This document shows, piece after piece, positions 36,593 through 44,580 of a stretch of 64,000 nt of DNA. The stretch is from positions 124,001 through 188,000 of the forward strand of contig NZ_BLWF01000003.1 in assembly GCF_013167955.1 (NCBI RefSeq). The letters run 5' to 3'. The stretch's first letter is position 1. Each line of letters begins with the position of its first letter. The notes under the pieces were generated by a model, which saw only the letters and a list, made by a program, of their open reading frames with translations, was not told the origin of the DNA and searched no databases. The translations under genes and the position numbers were made by a program. This DNA comes from Thermanaeromonas sp. C210 (lineage in GTDB: Bacteria > Bacillota > DSM-521 > Neomoorellales > Neomoorellaceae).

Positions 36593-37665
36593 GGCGCCTG
36601 GAACGGCTGCGGTTAGCCATGGACCAACAGAACATACCGGCCCTTCTGGTGAGCAGCCCGGCCAACCGCTTTTACCTGAGCGGCTTCACCGGCGACAGCG
36701 GTTATCTTTTGGTGACCCGGACCGGAAGATGGCTTCTCACCGACGGCCGTTTTGTGGAGCAGGCTCAGGAGGAAGCGCCGGCCTTTGAAGTCGTCCGGGT
36801 TGGGCAGGATCCCTGGAAGGCCCTGGGCGAAGTGGTGGCCCGGGCCGGCGTTGATGAGCTTTATCTGGAGGAAGAGTACGTCACGGTGGCCGCCTACCGC
36901 CGCCTCAAAGAAGGGATTGGAGCTTGGCCCCGCAAGGTGGTTTTAAAGCGGGCCCGCGGCGTGGTGGAAAAGTTGCGCCTCACCAAAGAAGGGACGGAAA
37001 TAGAACTTCTCCGGCAGGCCATCTCCATAGCCGACCGGGCCTTTGATCACATCCTGCCCTATCTAAGGCCCGGGGTCAGGGAAAGGGAAATCGCCCTGGA
37101 ACTGGAGTATTTCATGCGGCGGGAGGGTGCCAGTGCCGCTTCTTTTCCCACCATTGTGGCCAGCGGCCCGCGGTCGGCTCTGCCCCACGGGGTGGCCGGG
37201 GAGCGCCGCCTGGCTCCGGGAGACCTGGTGGTGCTTGATTTCGGCGCCGTGTACGGGGGCTACCATTCGGATTTAACCCGTACGGTGGTCCTCGGCCCGG
37301 CTTCTCCCGAGCAGCGCCGGGTGTACGATAAAGTTAGAACGGCCCAGAGGCTAGCCCTGGAGGGGTTGAGGGCCGGTGTGCCGGGGCGGGAAGTAGATGC
37401 CTTGGCCCGGGTTTATCTGGAGGGAGAAGGATTCAAGGAGAATTTCTCCCATGGCCTGGGACATGGAGTAGGCCTTGAGGTCCACGAGGGCCCGAGTTTG
37501 AGTCCCCGGGCGGAGGAACCCCTGGAGGCGAGTATGGTGGTGACGGTAGAGCCGGGCGTTTACATAGCCGGGTGGGGCGGGGTACGCATCGAGGATGTGG
37601 CCCTGGTGGGCCCGGAAGGCTGCCAGGTCTTGTCCCGCGCCAGCAAGGAATTCCTGGTATTGTAG
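36589..37665 (+). CDS. pepP: Xaa-Pro aminopeptidase (M24 family)
   Basis: Removes N-terminal residues before proline. 358 residues with a creatinase-like N-terminal domain ([15 protein letters not shown]) and the pita-bread catalytic domain from ~125. Metal ligands can be seen in [17 protein letters not shown] (two Asp), [12 protein letters not shown] (His), TVEPGVYI (Glu) and RIEDVAL (Glu). Start TTG 36589 overlaps aroQ by 4 bases. aroQ-pepP-efp is a common order in Firmicutes. Confidence 0.93.
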   Translation: MRRLERLRLAMDQQNIPALLVSSPANRFYLSGFTGDSGYLLVTRTGRWLLTDGRFVEQAQEEAPAFEVVRVGQDPWKALGEVVARAGVDELYLEEEYVTVAAYRRLKEGIGAWPRKVVLKRARGVVEKLRLTKEGTEIELLRQAISIADRAFDHILPYLRPGVREREIALELEYFMRREGASAASFPTIVASGPRSALPHGVAGERRLAPGDLVVLDFGAVYGGYHSDLTRTVVLGPASPEQRRVYDKVRTAQRLALEGLRAGVPGREVDALARVYLEGEGFKENFSHGLGHGVGLEVHEGPSLSPRAEEPLEASMVVTVEPGVYIAGWGGVRIEDVALVGPEGCQVLSRASKEFLVL

Positions 37666-37679
37666 GAGGTTGGACAGGC

Positions 37680-38237
37680 TTGATTTCCACCAATGATTTT
37701 CGTACCGGTTTGACCATTGAAGTGGATGGCGAAGTTTATACGGTTCTCGAGTTTATGCACGTAAAACCGGGTAAAGGTGCAGCCTTTGTCCGTACCAAGC
37801 TCAAGAATCGCCGGACCGGTGCCGTGATCGAGCGGACTTTCCGGGCGGGCGAAAAGGTTAACCGCGCCCACGTGGAGCGCCGCAAGATGCAGTATCTGTA
37901 TAATGACGGCGATACCTACTACTTTATGGATACCGAGACCTTTGAACAGTTCTCCCTGCCCCGGGAGCAGCTGGACGAGACAACCAAGTATTTAAAGGAC
38001 GATATGGTCATCGACGTACTCTTCTACCAGGGTGAAACCCTGGGCATCGAACTGCCCAACTTTGTGGAGCTGAAGGTAGTGGAGACCGAGCCCGGGATCA
38101 AGGGCGATACCGCTTCCGGCGGCTCCAAGACGGCGGTGGTGGAAACGGGAGCCGTAGTTCAGGTGCCCCTCTTCGTGGAAGTGGGCGATGTCATAAGAAT
38201 CGATACGCGGACGGGAGCATATATTGAGAGGGTCTAG
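37680..38237 (+). CDS. efp: Translation elongation factor P
   Basis: Relieves ribosome stalling at proline runs. 185 residues in three beta-barrel domains; the tip loop is KPGKGAAF near residue 31, and the C-terminal signature [23 protein letters not shown] is interrupted normally. Start TTG 37680 has AGGAGGT nine bases upstream; the frame is open into pepP but unrelated there. The tip Lys may or may not be modified. Confidence 0.95.
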   Translation: MISTNDFRTGLTIEVDGEVYTVLEFMHVKPGKGAAFVRTKLKNRRTGAVIERTFRAGEKVNRAHVERRKMQYLYNDGDTYYFMDTETFEQFSLPREQLDETTKYLKDDMVIDVLFYQGETLGIELPNFVELKVVETEPGIKGDTASGGSKTAVVETGAVVQVPLFVEVGDVIRIDTRTGAYIERV

Positions 38238-38278
38238 GGAAAGGTAAATTAATAATAAAGAGGAAGGGGTGCCTTAAC

Positions 38279-38734
38279 GTGAAGGATTTGCGCAGACGCG
38301 TGGCGTACCTTCAGGGACTGGTAGCCGGGCTCCAACTGGAGGACAATAAGGAAGGGCGTGTACTGAAGGAAATTATATCCCTGCTGGAGGACATTACCGA
38401 GGCTATCCACGACCTGCACGAGGACTACGAAGAACTGGAAGAGTACCTGGAGGACATTGACGAGGACCTCTACGACCTGGAAAGGGAAGCCTATGCCGAT
38501 GACTTGGAGGAGGAAGAAGACGAAGGAGAGGAAGACGAAGAGGGCGATTACGTAGAGGTTGAGTGTCCCCAATGCCACGAAATCGTGTGTTTCGACGCCG
38601 ACGTCCTCGATGATGAGGAGGTAGTGGAGGTTACCTGCCCTAATTGTAACGCCGTTGTTTTTGTAAATGAGGAGGACAAAGGAGAACCTGCTGACCGGGA
38701 AAAGGGTGAGCAGGGCGATACCGAAGATATTTAA
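38279..38734 (+). CDS. Acidic zinc-ribbon protein (CD1247 N-terminal domain family)
   Basis: 151 residues. Residues 1-65 are helical (MKDLRRRVAYLQGLVAGLQL and following, a coiled coil), 70-95 is an Asp/Glu-rich stretch, and 98-130 is a zinc ribbon with CPQC and CPNC. Such proteins are found in clostridia next to efp and spoIIIA; the function is not known. GTG 38279 follows GGAAGGGG. A strong terminator follows. Confidence 0.75.
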   Translation: MKDLRRRVAYLQGLVAGLQLEDNKEGRVLKEIISLLEDITEAIHDLHEDYEELEEYLEDIDEDLYDLEREAYADDLEEEEDEGEEDEEGDYVEVECPQCHEIVCFDADVLDDEEVVEVTCPNCNAVVFVNEEDKGEPADREKGEQGDTEDI

Positions 38735-38754
38735 GCCGAGGCAGGCCGAAGGCG

Positions 38755-38787
38755 CCCCGGTCCCGACGGACCGGGGTTATTTTTTTG
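38755..38787 (+). terminator. Strong rho-independent terminator
   Basis: A perfect 9-bp stem CCCCGGTCC (38755-38763) with GGACCGGGG (38768-38776), loop CGAC, then TTATTTTTTT. It ends the aroQ-pepP-efp transcript and isolates the spoIIIA operon. Confidence 0.93.
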
Positions 38788-38838
38788 CATAAAATTGCCA
38801 TGGGGGTAATAAGCATTATTGCAGGGAGGTAGGAAAAT

Positions 38839-39897
38839 TTGACTACTTGCCGACCCCCATGGTCTGAAACTCCTCCTGCCCCCGCAGGGGTAGCCGAAGT
38901 ACTTGATATCTTACCCCCTCACCTGAAAGAGATCCTTTTTAAACTGCCCCGGGCCCTGCAGGAGAGCCTGGAGGAAATACGCCTGCGTTCCAACCGGCCC
39001 CTGCATGTGCGCTGGTTGGGCGGGGAAGGATGGATCGACGTCCGGGGGAAGCCCACGGCCGTGGCGGGCGAAGCCTACCAGGTAAAGCCCCAGGACCTCC
39101 GGCATGCGGTACAAGCCCTGACGGACAACTCCCTGTACGCCTGGGAAAACGAGTTGCGTTCGGGGTACGTGACGGTTAAGGGAGGACACCGCGTGGGCCT
39201 GGTAGGCGAGGCAGTAGTGGAAAAAGGGGAAGTGCGCACCCTTAAGAACATCGGCGCCTTGAACATTCGCCTGGCCCGCAGCGTCGTAGGGTGTTCGCGT
39301 CCCCTGTTGCCCTACCTTATAAGGGAAAACGGCCGCCCTTATCATATTCTTTTGCTGTCTCCGCCCCGCTGCGGGAAAACCACCCTCCTCCGCGACCTGG
39401 TCCGCTCCTTTAGCATCGGAGTGCCCGAGCTGGGAATGCGGGGCCTGAATGTCGGGGTCGTGGACGAGCGGTCGGAAATAGCCGGCTGTTATCAAGGAAT
39501 ACCCCAGCTCGACGTGGGTCCCCGGACGGACGTACTGGACCGCTGCCCCAAGGTAAGCGGCCTTCTGATGCTCGTGCGTTCCATGGGGCCGGACGTCGTG
39601 GCCACCGATGAGGTGGGCCGGCCCGCCGAACTGGAAGCCCTCCAGGAGGTACTGCACAGCGGGGTCACCCTCCTGGCCAGTGTGCATGCGTCCACCTTGG
39701 AGGAATTAAAGGGGCGACCAGGCTGGACTCCCCTTTTGGAACAGGGGGTCTGGGAGCGCCTGGTGGTCCTGGGCCGCAGTCTGGGCCCAGGTACCGTAGA
39801 AGCCGTCCTTAGTGGGAAGGACGGCAGGCCTGTTTTGGTGGGGCCCTTAAGGCTGACGCCGGCGTCGGTCAACGTTGGGGGGAAGAAGGTGTGCTGA
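38839..39897 (+). CDS. spoIIIAA: Stage III sporulation protein AA (ATPase)
   Basis: Secretion-ATPase-like protein thought to power the SpoIIIA-SpoIIQ channel in the mother cell. 352 residues with Walker A SPPRCGKTTLLRDL near residue 175 and Walker B VVATDEVGRP near 254. Start TTG 38839 follows GGGAGG. In Bacillus the operon is controlled by sigma-E; the gap here has CATAAAAT (38788-38795), close to a sigma-E -10 box, but no fitting -35, so I do not call a promoter. Confidence 0.93.
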   Translation: MTTCRPPWSETPPAPAGVAEVLDILPPHLKEILFKLPRALQESLEEIRLRSNRPLHVRWLGGEGWIDVRGKPTAVAGEAYQVKPQDLRHAVQALTDNSLYAWENELRSGYVTVKGGHRVGLVGEAVVEKGEVRTLKNIGALNIRLARSVVGCSRPLLPYLIRENGRPYHILLLSPPRCGKTTLLRDLVRSFSIGVPELGMRGLNVGVVDERSEIAGCYQGIPQLDVGPRTDVLDRCPKVSGLLMLVRSMGPDVVATDEVGRPAELEALQEVLHSGVTLLASVHASTLEELKGRPGWTPLLEQGVWERLVVLGRSLGPGTVEAVLSGKDGRPVLVGPLRLTPASVNVGGKKVC

Positions 39898-40409
39898 AAC
39901 TCACCGGCGCAGGACTGGTAATCTTAAGTTGCGGGTTTTTGGGCTTAGGCCTTGCGCAGGCCTATTTCACACGCCCCCGGGAACTGCGCACCTTAAGTGC
40001 CGCTTTGAAGATGCTGGAGACGGAGATTGTGTTCACGGCTACTCCCCTTCCCTTGGCCCTGGCCCGGATAAGCGGACGCCTGGAAGAGCCCGTGACCCTT
40101 CTTTTCCGGGTAACCGCCAGGCTTCTCCAGGAGGAGCGCGGTCTGCCGGCCGCCGAAGCCTGGGAGCAGGGGTTAGAGGCCCTACGGGAAAAGAGCTCCC
40201 TCACCCCTGCGGACCTGGATATCTTACGCGTTCTCGGCCAGGGATTGGGGGCCTCCGGCCGGGAAGACCAGGCCAAGAATCTGGAACTGGCGCGCCAGCA
40301 CCTGCACCGGCAGCTGGCGGCCGCGGAAGAAGATGCCAACCGCCAGGGGAGAATGTGGCGTACCCTGGGGTTCCTCCTGGGTGCAGCCTTAGCGTTGCTA
40401 ATGTGTTGA
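39891..40409 (+). CDS. spoIIIAB: Stage III sporulation protein AB
   Basis: 172-residue membrane protein similar to GspF in topology: N-terminal helix GAGLVILSCGFLGLGLAQA, cytoplasmic helices including RELRTLSAALKMLETEI, and a C-terminal membrane helix LGFLLGAALALLMC. GTG 39891 overlaps the spoIIIAA end. Confidence 0.92.
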   Translation: MLKLTGAGLVILSCGFLGLGLAQAYFTRPRELRTLSAALKMLETEIVFTATPLPLALARISGRLEEPVTLLFRVTARLLQEERGLPAAEAWEQGLEALREKSSLTPADLDILRVLGQGLGASGREDQAKNLELARQHLHRQLAAAEEDANRQGRMWRTLGFLLGAALALLMC

Positions 40410-40423
40410 AGGGAGAGAAGGCC

Positions 40424-40630
40424 ATGTTAGGCGTTGACGTCAGCTTAATTTTTCGCTTGGCGGCCTTGGCAATTATAATTACCATTTTTTACACCTTCTT
40501 AAAACAGGCGGGAAGGGATGAATATGCCTATATGACCCTGCTGGCCGGCCTGGCCATTGCCCTCCTCTGGGTTATACCGGTGATTATGGAACTGTTTAAT
40601 GCCGTAAGGGCCGTATTCCAGCTTTATTAA
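40424..40630 (+). CDS. spoIIIAC: Stage III sporulation protein AC
   Basis: 68-residue membrane protein with two helices (VSLIFRLAALAIIITIFYTFL and the MTLLAGLAIALLWVIPVI stretch) around KQAGRDEYA, the hallmark of SpoIIIAC. ATG 40424 follows GGGAGAG. Short but fixed by its place in the operon. Confidence 0.93.
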   Translation: MLGVDVSLIFRLAALAIIITIFYTFLKQAGRDEYAYMTLLAGLAIALLWVIPVIMELFNAVRAVFQLY

Positions 40631-40675
40631 CGGGAGCGGCCCGCGGTACCACCCCACCGGAGGGAGCTGGAGGCC

Positions 40676-41065
40676 GTGGAGATCTTTCAAATTGTAGGCC
40701 TGGGACTTACCGCCACTTTGATCATAGTAGTCATCCGCCAGGCCCACGCCCTGGAGACCGCACTTCTAATAAGCCTGGTAGTCGGTGCGGTCATTTTCCT
40801 CCTGCTGGTGGACCGTATCGGCGCGGTCATCCGGGTTCTCACCGATCTTTCCGACCGCGCAGGTATCAACCGTTTTTACCTCACCACCGTGCTCAAAATC
40901 ATCGGTATCGCCTACGTGGGTGAGTTCGGGGCCCAGGTTTGTCGGGATGCGGGAGAGAACGCAGTGGCTAGCAAGGTGGAGCTGGCGGCCAAGGTTCTGA
41001 TCATGGTCCTGGCCATACCCATTATCGTGGCCATCTTGGAGAGCATTGTTAAACTGCTGCCCTGA
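40676..41065 (+). CDS. spoIIIAD: Stage III sporulation protein AD
   Basis: 129-residue membrane protein, homologous to SpoIIIAC in its first part (GLTATLIIVVIRQ) with further helices and the conserved KIIGIAYVGEFGAQVCRDAGE. GTG 40676 has GGAGGGAG upstream. Confidence 0.93.
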   Translation: MEIFQIVGLGLTATLIIVVIRQAHALETALLISLVVGAVIFLLLVDRIGAVIRVLTDLSDRAGINRFYLTTVLKIIGIAYVGEFGAQVCRDAGENAVASKVELAAKVLIMVLAIPIIVAILESIVKLLP

Positions 41066-41084
41066 GGACGGGAGAGGCGAAACG

Positions 41085-42299
41085 GTGAAAACCCGGATAC
41101 TGCCCGTCGTCTTCTTTATAGCGTTTCTTCTTATATACCCTCTTCCCGGAGATGCCGAGGAGATAATCCCGGTGCTTAAGGAAGAAGAAAACCGGGTTGC
41201 TTCGGCCCTGGACAAGTACCTGGAAGAACAGGTGCAGTCGTTAAACATAGATAGCCTTGACCGGTACCTGCGGGAGCTCGAACGGGAAGTGGGGTACTAT
41301 ATGCCCTCTTTAAGCTGGAGCCAGGTATGGGAAAACCTCCGCCGGGGGGAACTGCCGGTCCACCCGACGGAGCTCATAGAGGGCCTGGGAAGGTATTTTT
41401 TGCGCGAGCTCTGGGCGGGGGTAAAACTCCTCAGTCAGCTGGTAATCCTGGCCGTGGCGGCCGCTGTGCTGCAGAATTTGCAGGCTTCCCTGGGGGGGAG
41501 CGCAGGAAGGCTCGCCCACGGCATCGTCTTCTTGGCTCTTGCCGGAATGGCCCTGGCGTCCTTTACCCTGGCCCTCCAGTCGGCCGGCCAGGCCATCGAC
41601 CGTATGGTGAGTTTTTTCCAGTCCCTCTTACCCATGCTGGTAACCCTCCTGGCGGCCAGCGGAGGACTGACCAGTTCGAGTTTGCTCCACCCGGTGCTTC
41701 TCTACAGCCTAACTATAGCCAACACTTTGACGCGCAATACCATTTTCCCGCTGATTTATTGCGGGGCCGTCTTGGGAGTTGTAGGCCAGATTTCCGACCG
41801 CTTTCAGATCGGCCGGCTGGCCGGGCTCCTGCGGCAGTTGTCCCTGGCCCTTCTCAGCCTCATGTTGACCGTGTTCACGGGGGTGCTTTCGGTCTACGGT
41901 ATTGCCGGCTCGGTAGTGGACGGGGTGGGTCTAAAGACAGCGGAATTTGCCACCTCTACTTTTGTTCCGGTGGTGGGCAAGATACTCTCCGATGCCGTAA
42001 CCACCGTGGCCGGGACTACCCTCCTCCTAAAGAGCGCCGTGGGCTTGAGCGGGGTGATAGTGATCTCCTTTCTCGCCGCCTTTCCCATGATTAAGATCGT
42101 ATCCCTGGCCCTGATCTTCAGGGTGGCCGCCGCTCTGGTCCAGCCCTTCGGAGAAGACCGGTTATCCGATGCTTTAGAAGGTATGGGCGGCGCCTTACTT
42201 CTTATATTTGCCTGTCTGATAGCCGTCGCCCTGATGTTTTACCTGGCCATTGGAGTGGTGGTCCTCTTGGGCAATGTGGTAGTAGCCCTCAGGGGGTAG
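41085..42299 (+). CDS. spoIIIAE: Stage III sporulation protein AE
   Basis: Polytopic membrane protein (404 aa) with an N-terminal signal peptide (VVFFIAFLLIYPLPGDA) and about six to eight membrane segments after residue 110. I chose GTG 41085: GGGAGAGG lies 7 bases before it and the product then begins with the signal peptide. The open frame from 41046 overlaps spoIIIAD. It is a permease-like core part of the SpoIIIA complex. Confidence 0.93.
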   Translation: MKTRILPVVFFIAFLLIYPLPGDAEEIIPVLKEEENRVASALDKYLEEQVQSLNIDSLDRYLRELEREVGYYMPSLSWSQVWENLRRGELPVHPTELIEGLGRYFLRELWAGVKLLSQLVILAVAAAVLQNLQASLGGSAGRLAHGIVFLALAGMALASFTLALQSAGQAIDRMVSFFQSLLPMLVTLLAASGGLTSSSLLHPVLLYSLTIANTLTRNTIFPLIYCGAVLGVVGQISDRFQIGRLAGLLRQLSLALLSLMLTVFTGVLSVYGIAGSVVDGVGLKTAEFATSTFVPVVGKILSDAVTTVAGTTLLLKSAVGLSGVIVISFLAAFPMIKIVSLALIFRVAAALVQPFGEDRLSDALEGMGGALLLIFACLIAVALMFYLAIGVVVLLGNVVVALRG

Positions 42300-42926
42300 G
42301 TGAGGTGTTTGCTACAGGTTATTGGGGAAATAGTGAGGCAGGTCGCCCTCATAGCCATTCTCGCCGGCCTTCTGGAAATGATGCTTCCCCAGCAGACCAT
42401 GAACCGATACGTTCGCCTGGTCCTCGGACTTTTTGTTCTGGTAGCCATACTTTCTCCGCTGGCGGAAAAGTTCGGCCGGGGGCAAGCTTTAGAAGTAATG
42501 GCCTGGGATTTCCGCCCCGGCAGTATAGAGGAGAAGGTGGAGACCCTCGCCCCATCTTCCTCCTGGCAAGGGGCTCCCGGGGATGCGGCCATGGCAATAT
42601 TTAGGGAAAGGTTGGGTAGCCAGATGCGGGCTCTGATCGCTTTCATCCCCGGTGTAAGGGAGGCCGAGGTCGAGGTGGAGGTGGAGGGAACGCCTGAAGA
42701 CCTGGCGAGGGCAAAGATCAGTAGCGTGGAGGTAACTGTAGAATGGGAAAGTAGCGCACGGCCGGAGGAGGAGAAGCCGGCCGGGGGGACGGGCGAGGAA
42801 GGGTCTCACGTGGCCGGCCTGCCCGCCGCTCCTGCCACCGAGGAGGAACTGGTGGCCCGGATTAAACAGACCCTAGCCTTCTTCTACGGGCTCGATCCCG
42901 GGGTAATAACAGTACGAGGGAGGTGA
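42300..42926 (+). CDS. spoIIIAF: Stage III sporulation protein AF
   Basis: 208 residues: two N-terminal membrane helices (about 8-27 and 38-55) and a soluble domain exposed to the intermembrane space. The ALIAFIPGVREAEVEVEVEG segment resembles ring-building motifs of the SpoIIIA family. Start GTG 42300 directly follows the spoIIIAE stop; TTG 42309 is possible. Confidence 0.88.
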   Translation: MRCLLQVIGEIVRQVALIAILAGLLEMMLPQQTMNRYVRLVLGLFVLVAILSPLAEKFGRGQALEVMAWDFRPGSIEEKVETLAPSSSWQGAPGDAAMAIFRERLGSQMRALIAFIPGVREAEVEVEVEGTPEDLARAKISSVEVTVEWESSARPEEEKPAGGTGEEGSHVAGLPAAPATEEELVARIKQTLAFFYGLDPGVITVRGR

Positions 42927-43537
42927 AGGCTTTGGGTAGGGAAGATTTCTGGAAGGGCTTGCGGCTGCCGGGCAAGCCCCCCTGGTATTTATGGGTCGGG
43001 GTGGGGGTACTGGTTTTGGGGACCCTCTTTATCTCCATCAGCGATGTGTCCAATCCGGGCGACCTCAAGGGGACGGCGCCCCCTTCCAGTCCGGAGACGG
43101 CCGGACAGGAAGGTGCCCGCGGCGGCGAGCTCTTTACCACGGCCCGGGCCCTGGAGGCTGAGCTGGAAGGGATCCTGGAAAAGGTGGAAGGGGCGGGCCG
43201 GGTCAAAGTAAGCGTGTCTCTGGCGGCCACCCCGGTCAAAGAATATGCCACCAATACCAGGGAAGTTCAGCGGAGCACGGAGGAAAAGGACCAGTCGGGG
43301 GGCACCAGGGTGACTACCGAAACCGATGAGGACGGCCAGCTCGTCTTGGCCCGTACCAGCACGTTACAGGGGGAAGAACCCGTGGTAGTGCGGGAATCCA
43401 GGCCGGAGATCCAGGGTGTAGTAGTGGTGGCCGAGGGGGGGAGCGACCCTTATGTGCGGCTACGGCTGATGGAGGCCGTCAGGACGCTGTGGGCTCTGGC
43501 TCCCCACCAGGTCGAGGTTTTACCCATGCAGAATTAG
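42923..43537 (+). CDS. spoIIIAG: Stage III sporulation protein AG
   Basis: 204-residue protein with one membrane helix near 22-42 and a ring-building domain related to FliF (LEGILEKVEGAGRVKVSVSL, GVVVVAEGG). SpoIIIAG forms a large ring in the channel. GTG 42923 overlaps spoIIIAF by 4 bases. Confidence 0.92.
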   Translation: MKALGREDFWKGLRLPGKPPWYLWVGVGVLVLGTLFISISDVSNPGDLKGTAPPSSPETAGQEGARGGELFTTARALEAELEGILEKVEGAGRVKVSVSLAATPVKEYATNTREVQRSTEEKDQSGGTRVTTETDEDGQLVLARTSTLQGEEPVVVRESRPEIQGVVVVAEGGSDPYVRLRLMEAVRTLWALAPHQVEVLPMQN

Positions 43538-43576
43538 AGACCAAGTATTAAACCTTGGGGGAGGATAAAGGGAAAG

Positions 43577-44194
43577 ATGCGGAAGATCAAAATAAACGAT
43601 AAAATGCGGGTCCTGATCGCCTTGGTATTAACCTTCGGAGTTCTGGCTTACCTGGTGCAGGGTGAACAGGAGATGGCCAAACCCGGGGGGACGGGGCTGC
43701 CTTCCGAGGGGCCGGCGCAACAGGCGGCCGAGGAGTCTGCCGCAGGCGCCGCCGCAAGTGCCGGTTCCTCGTCTACTTCCGAGGATTGGAACATAAAGGC
43801 GGAAGAAATTCTGGAAGATGCCGCCAACAAGGCCGGAAAGGGCGACGCGGCCTTCTTTGTAGAGTATCGCCTGGAACGGGACCGCCGCCGCAGCCAACAG
43901 ATCGAGCTCTTGAAGCAGATTGTAGATAATCCCAACGCCACCGGAGAAGGGAAACAGGAAGCCCAAAAACGCCTGGTGGACCTAACCCAGCAGATGGACC
44001 TGGAGCTCCAGTTGGAAAAACTAATCGTAGCCAAGGGATACCAGGAAGCAGCCGTCTTTATTCAACCCAATGCAGTCAATGTTATCGTCATGGCCGACCA
44101 GTTCACCGCGGAGGACGCCTACAAAATAGGCGATCTGGTTTCCCGTTCCACGGGGCGGCCCCGGGAGCAGATCAGCATTATACCCCGGCAATAG
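43577..44194 (+). CDS. spoIIIAH: Stage III sporulation protein AH
   Basis: 205-residue mother-cell membrane protein that binds SpoIIQ of the forespore. N-terminal helix VLIALVLTFGVLAYLV, an Ala/Ser-rich linker (65-80), and a YscJ-like ring-building domain with EKLIVAKGYQEAAVFIQ and VNVIVMADQFTAEDAYKI. It ends the operon and is followed by a strong hairpin. Confidence 0.93.
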   Translation: MRKIKINDKMRVLIALVLTFGVLAYLVQGEQEMAKPGGTGLPSEGPAQQAAEESAAGAAASAGSSSTSEDWNIKAEEILEDAANKAGKGDAAFFVEYRLERDRRRSQQIELLKQIVDNPNATGEGKQEAQKRLVDLTQQMDLELQLEKLIVAKGYQEAAVFIQPNAVNVIVMADQFTAEDAYKIGDLVSRSTGRPREQISIIPRQ

Positions 44195-44331
44195 ACAATG
44201 GGTGAACAACCTTCCCCGGGTCTTAGAGCTCCGCAGAAGGCTTTCTGCGAAACCGTGAGAAACGTAAACCTTTGACGAGCGGCCATGACCGGGAGGACCC
44301 CCGGACGGCTCCAGTTCCGTTAAAGGAGCGA
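44195..44331 (+). other. Structured noncoding stretch before terminator
   Basis: Between spoIIIAH and the next terminator: contains a 7-bp hairpin CGCAGAA/TTCTGCG (around 44232-44250) and further GC-rich pairing. The AGGAGCGACCGC sequence just before the terminator slightly recalls the T-box AGGGTGGNACCGCG, but the rest of a T-box is not seen. No gene was found. It may be a long 3' UTR. Confidence 0.3.
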
Positions 44332-44370
44332 CCGCAAAAGAGCCCCCGCCTTTCGGGGGCTCTTTTGCGG
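44332..44370 (+). terminator. Long perfect hairpin terminator after spoIIIAH
   Basis: A 17-bp perfect stem runs from CCGCAAAAGAGCCCCCG (44332-44348) to its complement at 44354-44370, with loop CCTTT. The four-T stretch is inside the 3' arm, with A's opposite, so it may act on both strands. It separates spoIIIA from the carboxylase genes. Confidence 0.8.
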
Positions 44371-44470
44371 TGGGTAAGGGGAGGGACGAAGGGAAGGGTG
44401 AAGGGGAAATTCCCTTTGGATGCCCGCTAGGTCTAGGGGCCAAATATAATGTATACATATACAGCATATC

Positions 44471-44500
44471 TTGCTTGGGGAAAGGGCGTTTCTATATAAT
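44471..44500 (+). promoter_or_regulatory. Candidate sigma-A promoter for the carboxylase operon
   Basis: TTGCTT (44471-44476), 18-base spacer, TATAAT (44495-44500). Transcription would start near 44507, about 75 bases before the TTG start of the carboxyltransferase gene. Confidence 0.65.
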
Positions 44501-44580
44501 AAGGCATAGTGTACACGCCGATCGGCGGGCCTTGGGGCGGGGGTTTAAGAAAGACTTTAAAAAAGGAGGGGGTAACCGGG

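Noticed and set aside
38777-38838. Sigma-E promoter for spoIIIAA
   Set aside because: CATAAAAT resembles the -10 box, but at the right distance upstream there is only the terminator stem, not a -35 box.
44310-44370. T-box riboswitch
   Set aside because: Only a loose AGGAGCGACCGC is present; Stem I landmarks and a specifier loop are absent, and the following gene is not amino-acid related.
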